From contig JAFEKR010000012.1 in the NCBI GenBank assembly GCA_019022495.1, positions 806,001-870,000 of the forward strand: a stretch of DNA of 64,000 nucleotides, written 5' to 3'. A program made the translations under genes and the position numbers. The notes beneath the pieces were generated by a model. The model ran no database searches and was not told where the DNA came from. It was given only the letters and a program-made list of their open reading frames with translations. Below are positions 36,224 through 47,338 of this stretch, one piece after another. Source of the stretch: Epichloe hybrida (taxonomy: Eukaryota; Ascomycota; Sordariomycetes; Hypocreales; Clavicipitaceae). Position 1 is the first letter of the stretch. Every line of letters begins with the position of its first letter.

Positions 36224-38479
36224 CTAGAAGACGACAAAGCTTCCTACATCTTCATAGTCACCGACCCATTCCTCCTCCGAGTCGGATTCGTCTGAGCCAA
36301 AATCCTCCATGCTGTATTGCAACTCTCGTACTTTTTGATTGTCGAACAAAATGTTGACGGTTGTACATTTGCCATGTATGAATGTAGGAGTCGCCTCATT
36401 GGCATTGGGCGACTGATGACGGGTGGTAATGTTATGACCATCCTTCCTCTCATTCATCTTCTCGCCTGGCCCTTCTTCTTCCTCTTCATCTTCATCCGAG
36501 TTAAACTCATCTTCATCAGTATCTGGCTCCTTGTATGACGGCTTGTTGTGATGTTGCTGGCGTGTGGATCTGATGGGGGACCCTGCGTGGGATTCGGACA
36601 GTTCGCTATTGGACGCAAGCCTGCTGCTGCGCCGAGATGGCGAAACTGCCAATTCGAGCGATTGCTTCTTCTTCAACGCCGGCGCCTCTCGATTAGATGG
36701 GGGCCGTAGTGTTGTGAAACAAGTAGGTGGCACATAAGGCCGAAGGAAGACGTTTTCCATCTTGTCACGCCACTTGCGGCGCAAAGTGGCTCGCGCTTGC
36801 CAGGGAATGTCGAGCATGGTTTTTATTGCCAAGTACCTTAAATCTGGTAGATGCGCCGCACTGTCAATGATGGATTGAAAAAACATCTCTGCAGTCTCCA
36901 CCGACCACTCTCGAATGTGCTCGATGTTGAGGACCCTGAGACTTGATGGCCATCTGGGGACTTGGCTTGGGAGTAATGCTTGATCATACATGGGGTCCGC
37001 GTCGTTCACGCAATCATGATGGCGATAATACGACAAGTTCATGTTGAGCTCTCTCAACTTCGGACATGTTTCATTCAAATCGGTCAAGAATGCCAGGTCG
37101 AGAGACTGATTATGCAACAGACTCAGCGTTCGCATTTCGCTACCATGAGTACGAAGGAAGGCGGCAAGATCCTCCGATTTGACCTCCCAGCAGTTTATGA
37201 GCTCAAAGTGTACCAGATTCTTGGGTAAAAGTGGGAGAAGGCGATCGTTCATCACGGTCGAGGCTTCAAAAACGAGGTGCTTCAATGCACCCAGCTGCGA
37301 GATAGCATTTGCTACAGATTGGATGACAGTGCCGTCCTCATGGTAGGTCTGCAGCTCCTTTTCTTCAGAGGTGATTCGCAAATTCTTCAGCGAAGGTACC
37401 TGGAAATTGGTCAAACTCAACCTGGTGAGTTGTGAAAATGACGCCGTTTGATGGACCGAGGTCATTGCATCAAGATTCGCAACACACCCACCAATGAACC
37501 TGCCACTCCACTCCCAGCTTTTTAAGCTCGTCGCAAAGGGCTTGAAGCCACTGGTTGTTGACGTGGCTTGACTGGCTTCCAAAGCATCGAATACATCTTC
37601 AGGGTAGTGCCAGCGCATTGTTTTATCAAGTTCACGGTACGGAGGCTGATCTAACTGGGTGTAGATGATGAGTTCCTGGAGGCGAGTAAGCGGGTGTATT
37701 AATTGAAACAGTATCCCAGGCTGAACGATATGAATGTTGATGTGTAGGGTATCAATCTTGGCGCGGTAATTGAAGAGCATCTCTGAAACAGGTCGATCGA
37801 GCAGGGCGGCCAGACGCTTTGCCTTGGCTGTACTTTTTATGGCAGGGCAGCGATAGATGGCGGTCAATGCAGGCTCTGTGAAGGCTTTGCATGTAGTAGC
37901 TGCATGTATGAGCCAACCTGTGGAAAGCGCCTCGGTTGATCCTTCTCGAGCAGCATACAGAAAAATATCTACCCAACAACCAAACGGTATCCTAGGGTCT
38001 GTCCAGTCAGGGATAATGGCATTTGGGTTGTGTTCCAATTCGGGAGCACTTGACGCTCCAAGTTTGCGGCGTTTGCCAAGTTGCGGCCGTGAAGTACGCT
38101 TTCGTTTCTGTCCATTTTGGAGTTTCTGTTTCACGGTATTTCTGCACCCTTGTCTGACATTCTTTGACTCTCTCATCGCAAGCGTCGAAGAATTTCCGAT
38201 AGACCGCGAGTCCGCTGCGGATTCTTTCGCTAGGCGGGTTGATCGGGTTGATCGGGTTGAACGTGTTGAAGAAGGTACGATGTCGCTCACAGGGCTGTTT
38301 TCAAGGGAGGATATCGAGTGTGCATTAGAAAATTCGTCTGCATCTGATGAATCTTCAGCATAGTTGAGCCTTTCACGCCTTTTCGGACGACAAACGCTTC
38401 CTCGGGAGGCGCGGTTCGAACTGCGACGATTGCTGGGCTCGCCGCGTTGCTGCGTTCCTGACTTGCGTGTGACAGCCAT
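36224..38479 (-). CDS. Leucine-rich-repeat, F-box-like protein, 751 aa
   Basis: A single exon. The ATG at 38479 (MAVTRKSGTQQRGEPSNRRS) is the start; the longer upstream frame looks noncoding. Residues 1-150 are basic and Ser/Arg-rich with a short STRSTRSTR repeat and nuclear-localisation-like clusters (GQKRKRTSRPQLGKRRKL). Residues about 155-235 (IPFGCWVDIFLYAA ... LIHAATTCKAFTEPALTAIY) resemble a degenerate F-box. LRR-like units follow from about 265 to 565 (LTRLQELIIY, FSQLTRLSLTNF, LGALKHLVFEAS, MRTLSLLHNQSLDLAFL, CPKLRELNMNLS). The C-terminus is acidic (DEDEFNSDEDEEEEEGPGEK) and ends FGSDESDSEEEWVGDY. I do not recognise an experimentally studied orthologue. A nuclear substrate receptor of an SCF ligase is a reasonable guess. 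Confidence 0.82.
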   Translation of the reverse strand: MAVTRKSGTQQRGEPSNRRSSNRASRGSVCRPKRRERLNYAEDSSDADEFSNAHSISSLENSPVSDIVPSSTRSTRSTRSTRLAKESAADSRSIGNSSTLAMRESKNVRQGCRNTVKQKLQNGQKRKRTSRPQLGKRRKLGASSAPELEHNPNAIIPDWTDPRIPFGCWVDIFLYAAREGSTEALSTGWLIHAATTCKAFTEPALTAIYRCPAIKSTAKAKRLAALLDRPVSEMLFNYRAKIDTLHINIHIVQPGILFQLIHPLTRLQELIIYTQLDQPPYRELDKTMRWHYPEDVFDALEASQATSTTSGFKPFATSLKSWEWSGRFIGGCVANLDAMTSVHQTASFSQLTRLSLTNFQVPSLKNLRITSEEKELQTYHEDGTVIQSVANAISQLGALKHLVFEASTVMNDRLLPLLPKNLVHFELINCWEVKSEDLAAFLRTHGSEMRTLSLLHNQSLDLAFLTDLNETCPKLRELNMNLSYYRHHDCVNDADPMYDQALLPSQVPRWPSSLRVLNIEHIREWSVETAEMFFQSIIDSAAHLPDLRYLAIKTMLDIPWQARATLRRKWRDKMENVFLRPYVPPTCFTTLRPPSNREAPALKKKQSLELAVSPSRRSSRLASNSELSESHAGSPIRSTRQQHHNKPSYKEPDTDEDEFNSDEDEEEEEGPGEKMNERKDGHNITTRHQSPNANEATPTFIHGKCTTVNILFDNQKVRELQYSMEDFGSDESDSEEEWVGDYEDVGSFVVF

Positions 38480-38857
38480 AGCTCGGTGTCGGTGTATAAT
38501 GCGACAAGATTTGTATGAGTTTAAGCGAGAAGAAAGGCTTCTGTTTGGAAGAGTGGGACGATGGCCGATTGACGCGCCTTTTTTGCTGATGAGAGACGCA
38601 CTCACTGCGCACCGAAAGTCAATATTCACACAAATTAACGCAACTGGGTCCGCTCCAACAGGCTGGGATGATCAGCAAGATGATGGAAGAATAGAGACGT
38701 CGATCAGGCTACATATTGGCCTGGCGCCTTTCATGTTGCCCTTTGAGAGAGCGCGGGAGATTATAGTTCGACGAAGCTGTTGCGTTGCGACAGACGAGAG
38801 ATGGTGAAGCTTAATCTGTTGGATGCGCAAAGGTTGGTTGGTGGGGCATGAAAACAG

Positions 38858-38884
38858 TACGGACGGAGTACTCCGTACGGAGTA
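38858..38884. repeat. Palindromic TACGGAGTACTCCGTA element
   Basis: Holds a perfect 14-bp palindrome, ACGGAGTACTCCGT (38863-38876), flanked by further tacgga half-sites on both sides. It is the clearest member of the motif family scattered through the spacers of this window. Confidence 0.6.
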
Positions 38885-39224
38885 GTTGCATTGATGACTG
38901 GTGACTGGCAATTGGCAAGTTGGCAGTTGGCAGCTGGCCTTGACATTCCACAACTGGTGGCGTCAAATTTAGAGCAGGGGGGAGGGGGGGTCTGATCTGG
39001 GGGCGTGAATGCAATTGGTTTGCGGGTTTCGATTTCGATTTCGATTTCGATTCCGATTTCAATGTCTGGGCAATTTGGGCAATCTGGGCGATCTGGGCAG
39101 TCAACATTGAAGGCAAAAGGAGGGAAGCAGGCGGATTCTTTCTTCCTTCTTGCAGCCATCAGCACAGTAGCCCTTGTTCGCACTTGCCTTCCGTCCGTCC
39201 ACCTGCATGTGTCCACACTGTGAG

Positions 39225-39314
39225 GTGCGTCTGGTGCGTCTGGTGCGTCTGGTGCGTCTGGTGCGTCTGGTGCGTCTGGTGCGTCTGGTGCGTCTGGTGC
39301 GTCTGGTGCGTCTG
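39225..39314. repeat. 9-bp minisatellite (gtgcgtctg), ten perfect copies
   Basis: Ten contiguous, apparently perfect copies of gtgcgtctg in the SUZ12 upstream region, about 540 bases before its start codon. The unit length of nine keeps a frame open, which explains the Asp-Ala-Pro and Val-Trp-Cys spurious peptides. Confidence 0.95.
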
Positions 39315-39857
39315 TGCCGCCACTCACGTCTGGCCTAGCCTGGCCGCACTAAGCCTTCTTGGGCGCCGCGGCAGAAGACGACGACACCCCCTTGCAACCC
39401 TGCAACCCTGCAACCCTCACGCGTCTCGGGTCTATTCTCCGTGAGCCTCAATTTCTCCCATAGACAGAAGCCTCGATACTGCTTCCCATCTTTGTGTGTT
39501 TTGTGCGGGCAGCATTGAACCTCGCAGAGCTCGCAGAGGCCCCAAGCCTCCGGCCCGCCAGCCAGTCGTCTGTTTTGTCGCACTAGATACGACAACCCGT
39601 TTCGACTGTCTCTCGCACCGCACCGCACCGCACCGACTGGCTCATCCGATCGATCCTGCGTGGTCAAAGTCTGGTCTGGTAAACATCACAGCCTCGGATA
39701 CCACCGCCTTCCGCCTTCCGCCTCCCGCCCCCAGCGCGCGCAGGGACAATGCCTCAGCTCTTCTCATGCTTCCGACACGTTCTTGCATACTAGCCACCTC
39801 GGTTCGCTTCCCGACTGTCCTTTGCCGGCCTTGCCGTTTCATGAATGGGCTTCAATC

Positions 39858-42188
39858 ATGACGGCGCAAAGCCCTTGCAAGCGGACAGCCCCCTTTCTCC
39901 AGCGCAACTGGCTCAAGAATGTCAAAGCCCTGCAGAACGCGTCAGTCATGGGCAACATCATTTCTACTCCCATGATGCAGAAGCTGTCCTCTGATGCCGA
40001 TGGCGACGACACCAGACCCGCCAAGCGTTGTCGCATCTCATCGCACGACTCGTTCGACATTGATCATCTCATCGCTTCGCCGCGCATGTCTGAGTCGGGC
40101 TCAACACTGCGCATTGAAGTTCTCAAAATACTTCACAAGGACTCCAAAAAGGTCAAGTCATACCAAGCAACAGCTCCCCGTGATGTACTTACCACCAAGG
40201 CACGTTGCAAAGTTACAATCTTCGACACCAGTTCAGGACCGCCACAACTATTGCACTGTCAAAGCCAAATGTGCGATCTCATCACGTTCGAGAATCCCGC
40301 TGGGCCTCATCACATCGCGCGCGTTAATTTGCCTCGACCCTTTTTCGTCCCCCACGATAGCATTCTTATAAATCGACCAGATGATGGAGGTTTCGATTTA
40401 TCAGATTCATACCAGTTACTCATAGAAATAGAAGCAGCAAATGCTCTTCACTGGCCGCCTTTGAATCCGCAGGACTTGGGGATACCGGCCGAAAGCTTGT
40501 ATCCGCCATGGGGGTCGACTCAACACTGGATTTTATCTAGCAAGTTTGACAAGGTATTTGGACGTCTCAAGAACCCTTTGAACCTGTCAGCTAGGTATCC
40601 CCCCAACCAACCCAGCCATCAGACCAACTATGTGATGGATGTCGATCTTCGATGGACCGCGGGCTTCAAGGCCTTGAGGAGGCTCGACAAGGGTTCGAAG
40701 AACTGCATTACTGCCATCGACCCTGATGCTGTTTACAGTGATGAAGCATTGAGCCCCGGTGTCCCGCCAGTAAATGGGATACATAATCACACCGTCACGA
40801 CCGAATCACCCACACCCAACGACCAAGAAGACGACTTTGGAGGTGACCAGACTCCGTCTCGGTCCCTCAGAGCACGAGAGAAGAACAAGATATACAATCT
40901 GAAGGTGCTAAGCGACCAACAGCTGGGCAGAGAACGAAAACAACCTGCTCGTAATCTCAACGTTTCTTCAAACGAAGGTCGAATACAATACGTGCTGCCG
41001 TTGTATCAGCCGGTGTCGTTGGACTATTATCGTTGCATCAACTGTGGCGCATATCACGAGTCTATGGACCAACTGCAGCTACATCTCCAACTATCACACC
41101 CAACCTATGAGTATACGCTAGAAGATTCAAACGACGGACCGCTTTTTCGGGTGTCCGCCCTTCGAGAATCGACAATGTCACCGCAAAAGACTTATCAACT
41201 TGGGCGCAACATCAAGCCGTTCCACATCCGAACAATGATCTCAGGAGACCAGACTTGGCTCGTGTCACGCTTTGGGCCCGACATGGACGAATCTCTAAAA
41301 TCGCCCACCAAGAATGCTTTGGGCCGGATGAGAACTGCCTCGCCAATTTCAAAAGCACAGAAGATCGTACCACGGCGACCGGAAAATCCGAAGCCTGTCA
41401 AGGCTGTGGTTCCGGATATCCCACAGCCTCTCTTCCATCCCATTAGCAAGGCAAGGCTAAAGCCTGGCCAGGACGTGCCCCAGAACGCTCCGGACAATAC
41501 TTGGCTGATCCAAAAGCACCGAGAGAGCATAGGCGACTTCTCCGATGTGACACCAGCAGAAAAGGAATATATATGGGAATGGGATGGTTTCATTCTGCGT
41601 CAGAACGTCATGTCCGCCGCGTACTTCCCTCGCGCTTGGTTGAGTTTTGTCCAAGGCAAGGCCTCCTGGCTTGCAAGCGCAGGGCAACGCATGCTCGAGT
41701 TTGCAAAGCACTCCAGCGTGCTCCTAGCCAGGAACGCGCTCGATGACGATGACATGCAACAGGCGTTTAAATTCATAAACGAAGCACGAGCAAAACGCTC
41801 ACAAGCCGCAAATCAACAAATTTCTGAAGACACAAGCCCGTCAGCAAAGGATGGATTAGCAAAACAGTCTCCGCGAGCCTCGCAAATCCGCAAGTGTGCC
41901 AATGGGTGCCAAATATGCCGGCTCCCAGTTCTGAGCTCGCGAATTCTATTATGCTCCAATAAGGCGAGTCTCTCATTCTCGTTTTTACCTTTTTTTTAAC
42001 TTTGGAGGGAAAACCCTTCCTTCAGTCCGTCACACCCAGTCCACATGTAAGTACTAACACAACTTCATCTCTAGGCTTGTTCAAAGCGACTGTATCATGC
42101 CGATTGCATCGCAATGTATGCTGCAATGCCTGTGACGAGCCCAGAGTGGCTGTGCAATGATTGCGTTAGCAGCAAAGCATCTGACTAG
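39858..42188 (+). CDS. Polycomb PRC2 subunit SUZ12 (VEFS box) with C-terminal PHD finger
   Basis: Scaffold subunit of PRC2, the H3K27 methyltransferase complex. Exons 39858-41963 and 42075-42188 give 739 aa. The ATG at 39858 (MTAQSPCKRTAPFLQRNWLK) follows a TC-rich leader. A C2H2 zinc finger lies at about 390-415 (YYRCINCGAYHESMDQLQLH). The VEFS box lies at about 548-625 (WLIQKHRESIGDFSDVTPAE, EKEYIWEWDGFILRQN, FPRAWLSFV). A PHD-type Cys4-His-Cys3 finger ends the protein (CQIC, LLCSNKAC, YHADC, EWLCNDC). The intron between the two exons falls inside the PHD and has a GC donor (AAG then GCGAGT) with a TACTAAC branch site and CTAG acceptor. No GT donor gives the right phase. SUZ12 is not known to me with a fused PHD in animals, where PHD readers are separate Pcl/PHF proteins. 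Confidence 0.9.
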
Positions 42189-42806
42189 AAGCCCAGATGC
42201 TCTCAAAGATCCACCAGCTCATTACACATGAGGGTCTCATCACGCAGTAATCCAGGACTAGCTGAAGAAGCGCGGATATCATTCTTCAAGCTGAATACGA
42301 AGCAATGACTTGTTGTACCATAAATAAACACGTACATAGCCTGCTACAACATGAAAACTTTGCCTCAGCGCAGTTGAGGCAAATTTGAAGGCCACGAGAG
42401 GGTTGGCCTGTAAACCAAGAATCATCGATGATGCTGGATTTTTTATTATATTTTAATACATCAAGGCCAGCCTGTCTCGGGGCGCAACAGCAGTGACAGT
42501 CCGACAACGTGTGGTCCCAATGAGCACGCCCCCCTCCATCGTGGTGCGATGAAAAGAAAATGAATATATTACATGTCCAAGTTGCACCCAAAGACCAATT
42601 TTTTTCTCCGACGCCACGGAATGTTTTGAATTGGTCGGAATAACGGAAAAGACATTCATTCTTGTAATGAGAGTCTGTCCCGTACAATCTTTCCGGCCAG
42701 GTGCATTTCCCCTATTCGTGCGTGCTTTACACTACCCCTGCCTGACGTGTGTGATGCATTCTCAGCTGCTGTTGTGACGGGGTATGCCAAAAGACTGCTG
42801 CTGCCC
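42189..42806. other. Convergent spacer between SUZ12 and CUS1, about 0.6 kb
   Basis: 3' UTRs of the two convergent genes. AT-richer than its surroundings (for example 42436-42460). No gene was seen. Confidence 0.6.
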
Positions 42807-44709
42807 TCAGAACCTATGCCGACTCTCCTTCTTCTTTTCTCGCTGCTCCTTCTCAGTCTTTTGCCGCTTGCGACTCTCCTCGGCAATGAGATCAGTCAGG
42901 TCGTCGTCGTGAGCCCACTTTGCACCAATCCCCTCTTGCCTGTTCGTTTCCTCAAACTTCTTTTTGAGGGAGTCCTTGTTGATGCCGTCGTGCTGGTTCA
43001 GCAAGTCCACGTCGAGGGCGACGTCAACATCACCGGGCTTCTTTCGCTTGCGAGAGTCATCCTCTGAGCCGAGGACCGGCACGCCTGCTCGCTGTGCGGC
43101 CTTGAGATCATAGACGCGATCGCTGCCAAAGAAGCCTTCTGCGCGGACTTGTCTTTCTGGTAGGACTGTGTATGCTGAGCGGGGGGCGGACGACTCTTCG
43201 GTATCGTAGCCTCGGCGTTCTTTTCGTAGATCCATTTCCCCGCCGATGGACGTCTCGACGCCGCTACCGTATTCGTGCAGGGTGCTCGAGTAGCCACCGG
43301 GTGTTTCTAGGCCGCTGGGGGTTTCGAGTCCTGCGGTATTGGCGTCCTCGTCCTCGTTCTCGTCCTCGTCCTCGTCCTCGGATTCTTCTTCCTCAGACTC
43401 TTCTTCGCGGGGCTGCAACTCGCCCCATAGGGTCCGGTCAATGGACTCGCCCAGTTGCTGCAGTTGGGCTTGGGCTTGCGATTGCGCTCCATTCTGGGCG
43501 AGGCCAAAGACGTCACCGCCATATAAAGGCCGGTTGCTCTCGTCCACAGGCGGTTTGCCCCAGCCACCGGGGTGGAATCCCCATGAGCCTCCTGGGGGAG
43601 GAGGTGCGTTGAGACCAGGTATCTTCAACGTTGGATACGACGGAGGTGGCCCATAACGCTGTTGGTTGATCAGCCACGGAGGCGGTGCCCCAGCGGGCAT
43701 TCCAAGAGCTTCCTTGGTGGCTTCACTGAGCTCACCTGGTCGAAAGTGTTGGAAATCAACTTCTGCCTCCTTGCCCTCGTAGTACACCTCGCCGAATCGA
43801 GTGAGCACGGGCTTGGTTTGAAAGCGGAAGAACGCATCGTATAGTTTCTGATAGTCGATATCCAGCCTGCCCATCTTTGGCGCGACTCGCTCCCTTTGTT
43901 TCTGCTTGAGAGTTTGCTCCGCTTGTTTTTCCAGCACAGCATCGCGCATCTCCGTGATTCCCGTATCGGCAATGAATTGAGGTAAGCGAAAAGCGGCCTT
44001 CTCGACACCCCTTTTGGACGACAGGTACTCCCTTTTCAAAGACCAATGCGACGGAACCGGGACGACATTTCTTTGAGTCTTGATCTGAACAAGCACTCTG
44101 GGATCGGATGAGGATACATCGTGCCAGTCGACGACTTCTGGAATAGATACCAACGCCTTGAGCTCTGCGACGGACAGCTTGTTCAACTCCTTTCGTTTCT
44201 TCTTGGATAGCTTCGGCTTATCCTCGTCCTCCTCGTCCGGGATAGCGTCGTCGTCACCGGTCATGACAACCCCTTGATTTCCGGCATTCGCTTCCTTTGC
44301 TACTTCGTCTTCGTTTAATGAGGCGCCAAACTTGCTGAAAATGTCTTTGTAGACGGCGAAAGCCGGATCATCCTCTAGCGAATCGTCATCAAGACCCGCT
44401 GTGTCAGTAACGACAGCAGGTTCAGCGACATCAGTACTGCTGTTCGTAGTGTTGGCGGTGTCTTTTGGATCGGCGACGGATTCGACTCTGTCTTGATCTT
44501 GCACTTGATCTTGCTCTTGACCGTTGGTAGTCTATTCGCAAGTCAGCTTTTGATCTAGCCCACGTCTTACAGCTTTGCATCGTTCCAGCCATAAAGCAGG
44601 GAGAATTCCGACTGGCTCTGTTCAAACATACCTGATCTTGCTGTCCCTTCTTCTGCTCCTTCTTTTTGGCCCTTCGCATTTGGTTCTTGGTCATTTTTGG
44701 GGCGGCCAT
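42807..44709 (-). CDS. CUS1: Splicing factor 3B subunit 2 (SF3b145/Cus1)
   Basis: A U2 snRNP component of SF3b that helps hold the branch site in the spliceosome. Exons 44709-44632 and 44531-42807 give 600 aa. The first exon encodes MAAPKMTKNQMRRAKKKEQK, the usual basic N-terminus. The intron (100 nt) has a GTATGT donor and TAG acceptor. After an acidic linker comes the SF3b145-specific domain (KLSKKKRKELNKLSVAELKA, DWHDVSSSDPRVLVQIKTQR, VPVPSHWSLKREYLSSKRG). The PSP domain follows from about residue 295 (LSEATKEALGMPAGAPPPWL, YGPPPSYPTLKIPGLNAPPP, GGWGKPPVD). An acidic EE/DE stretch and a Lys/Arg-rich C-terminus complete the family pattern. Confidence 0.95.
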
Positions 44710-45698
44710 GACGACAATGGTGTTTGCGACGACGCGCCGCCTCGGTACTCGGAAAAGTATGACGGGTTGGACGCCTGGGTCAGGAGCGCGAAAATTGCGA
44801 GAGACCCGTGACAGCAAGTATATACTGCTTCGGGTCTCGTCTCATAGCCTTTCAGGTTGATGATCAGATGAATGGGGGCAATTTCGACGAGGCAGCGCCA
44901 AGTCCAGCTTGATCATGAATGTGCCGGCTGGTCTGCGACGGCCACTGTCGCTTTCAGTTGGAGAAAGATGGCTGTTGCATACACGCACAGAGATAGTTCC
45001 AGCGACGTTGGACGGCTCGATACGAGTTGGTCGAAATTGCGAAGCGGCGCGCGAAGAGGATCCGCCGTTCGGACACGAGAGAAGGCACACCGTGGAACTT
45101 GGTTGTTGGCGTCGCGATAATAAACCTTGAGCTTGTGCTCGTTGGCGTCGAGTCGGGAGATTGCCGGGTCATTAAATGAATGGCAAGCACGCTGGGTTGG
45201 CTGGTTCCGCCGGACGGGAGCTACAGGGAGATACGGGGCGCCACAGGGCGCCACAGGACGCTACACCACTGTACATGTGGCCTTTGAACCCCCCCATCAC
45301 CCCATCACGCATGCCTGAACCCGTCATTCGTCCCCGTGGGTGGCCCCAACAAGCCGCCAACAAGCAGCCAACAAGCAGCAAGCAGCAAGCAGCTAACGAG
45401 CAGCCAACAAGCAGACATGGTCAAGTCGATCGTGTTTACCAGTCGTGATAGAACGTCTCAGAAGCAACTCTGTCTTCGCTTCCTGTCCCTCGTTTCCCAG
45501 TGCCTTTTTTTCTTTCTGCTTTCTTTCCATCTTTATACGCCAGCCTGCGTCTCCGACAGCCCGTGCCAAGAGTCATCGTTATCGCGATCGCAATAGCCGT
45601 ACTGACTGACGTATCTCGAACATTAACTCGAACATCACACCTGTGGTTCTGTCTATACTCTCTCCATCGACTACGCCAGCTTCTAGCTGCATGCTGCG
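44710..45698. other. Divergent spacer between CUS1 and the SLY41-like gene, about 1.0 kb
   Basis: Bidirectional promoter. Contains a ggcgccacag direct repeat (45237-45255) and a degenerate caagcag/caacaag tandem tract at about 45346-45414. The minus-strand frame 44913-45254 has no recognised motif. Confidence 0.55.
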
Positions 45699-46073
45699 AT
45701 GGAAAAGTTTCCAGATCACATAGACGCGCCACGTATGGCTAATGGCATGTCCCGGTCACCAAGTCCCCTGAAGCCTGCTTCGGGTTATGGCCTCCCCAAT
45801 GGAAGCAACATGATCCGTTCAGATCGACGACCGGTGCCTTTAACCAAGGTCCAGAATGGCAACGCTGCAAATGGTCAACATCAAGGGCTCTCTCCATGGT
45901 CATCATCCGGAGGGTCAGCGCGTGGTCATGGTCGTCAGAAGAGCTTGGGTGATGCCATTCGAACTATTCGCACAAGAAAAGGAAGCGTCAGCCAGAATGC
46001 CCATGAACTTGCTGATGCACTGCGGGCTCCAGTCTCCCCAAAGCTCGTCGTATGTGACAATTACCTGTTGTAG

Positions 46074-46113
<40 letters not shown>

Positions 46114-47338
46114 CCTCATTGGCGCAATGCCTAGAAGGTCGCCCAATTGCTGATGGAGTCCTCGGGTCTAGATACTGTGCGTAATGTGGTACGCATCTTC
46201 CGCCTTAACCAGTACATCCTCGAAATCCATCCTCAATGCCTTCGACAAGCCGGCAACATTGACACTGGTCCAATTCGCCTTCGTGTCATCTCTTTGTGTC
46301 GTCGCGGCATGGCTGGCCTCTATATTTCCCGTTCTTCGCCAAAAAGTCTCAGCCCTGAAACATCCCATTCGCCAACCATCTCGAGACATAATCATGACAA
46401 CCCTCCCGCTCGCCGCCTTTCAAATAGGCGGCCATTTACTCAGTTCGACTGCGACTGCCAGGATCCCGGTCTCTCTGGTCCACACCGTCAAAGGCCTATC
46501 GCCTTTGTTCACCGTTCTGGCTTACAGGATATTTTACGACATTCGATACCCCCAAGCAACCTATTGGTCACTGATTCCCTTAACAATCGGGGTCATGTTA
46601 GCCTGCTCCGGCAAAACCAGCTATGGCGGACAGATGATGGGAGTCATCCAAGCCTTGTTGGCAACACTCATCTTCGTCATGCAAAATATCGTATCCAAGA
46701 AGATATTCAACGAGGCTGCTAAAGCGGAATCGGAGGGCCCCGGTATCCCGTCCAAGAAACTCGACAAACTCAATCTGCTTTGCTACTCATCCGGCATGGC
46801 GTTCATCGTCACGCTGCCCATCTGGTTCTGGAGTGAAGGCATCACACTACTCAAAGACTTTGTGCACGACGGCTCTCTCGACTTGAGCAACAAGAAGGAC
46901 GCCATGGATCACGGCCGTCTAACCATTGAGTTCATCTTCAATGGCGTCTTTCATTTTGCTCAGTGCATGTTGGCATTTGTACTTTTATCCATGGTTTCCC
47001 CAGTCACCTACTCTGTGGCCAGTTTGATCAAGAGAGTCTTTGTCATCGTTTTGGCCATCCTCTGGTTCCGCAGTCCCACAACACCCGTACAGGCCGTGGG
47101 CATTGCATTGACGTTTCTCGGATTGTATCTGTACGACCGTACGAGCGAGAGCAACAAAGCCGATAGGAAGGCACGCCTCATGACGGAATCCCGCACGGGA
47201 ACCCCGTTACTGCCCCTGGAAGAAACTCCGGATAGGTCACCAACCCACGCACTGGAAGCGCCTGCCGCTCGTGGCCACAGCGGAGGATACCTCAGCTCTT
47301 TCGCAGGGGGCAACGGTTCCAAGAAATCGTTTGATTAG
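45699..47338 (+). CDS. Sly41/TPT-family nucleotide-sugar or phosphate-compound transporter
   Basis: A drug/metabolite-superfamily membrane protein of the triose-phosphate-translocator group, closest to yeast Sly41 (ER-Golgi). Exons 45699-46049 and 46172-47338 give 505 aa. The first exon is a Ser/Pro-rich cytoplasmic N-terminus ending at ADALRAPVSPKLV. The intron (GTATGT donor, CTAG acceptor) joins it to ILCVMWYASSALTSTSSKSI, the start of the first membrane helix. About ten hydrophobic segments follow, including LVQFAFVSSLCVVAAWLASI, LVHTVKGLSPLFTVLAY and MLAFVLLSMVSPVTYSVASL. The VKGLSPLFTV and SVASLIKRVFVIVLAILWF blocks are typical of the family. The C-terminus is Ser/Thr-rich and soluble. 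The transported compound is not evident. Confidence 0.88.
46075..46105 (+). repeat. CT dinucleotide tract inside the SLY41-like intron
   Basis: About 15 CT units, ending some 65 bases before the intron's acceptor. It forms an unusually long polypyrimidine tract and is prone to length change. Confidence 0.85.

Larger units (their letters stand above)
38480..39857. other. Divergent spacer between the LRR-type gene and SUZ12, about 1.4 kb
   Basis: Bidirectional promoter region with several simple sequences: a TACGGAGTACTCCGTA-type palindrome cluster (38858-38884), short direct repeats (ttggcaa/ttggcag near 38909-38935), gatttc hexamers at 39028-39056 and a ten-copy 9-bp minisatellite at 39225-39314. 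The minus-strand Asp-Ala-Pro frame is only a reading of that minisatellite. Confidence 0.6.

Noticed and set aside
38761..39327. Minus-strand 188-codon frame with Asp-Ala-Pro repeats
   Set aside because: Entirely explained by the 9-bp minisatellite at 39225-39314 and flanking promoter sequence.
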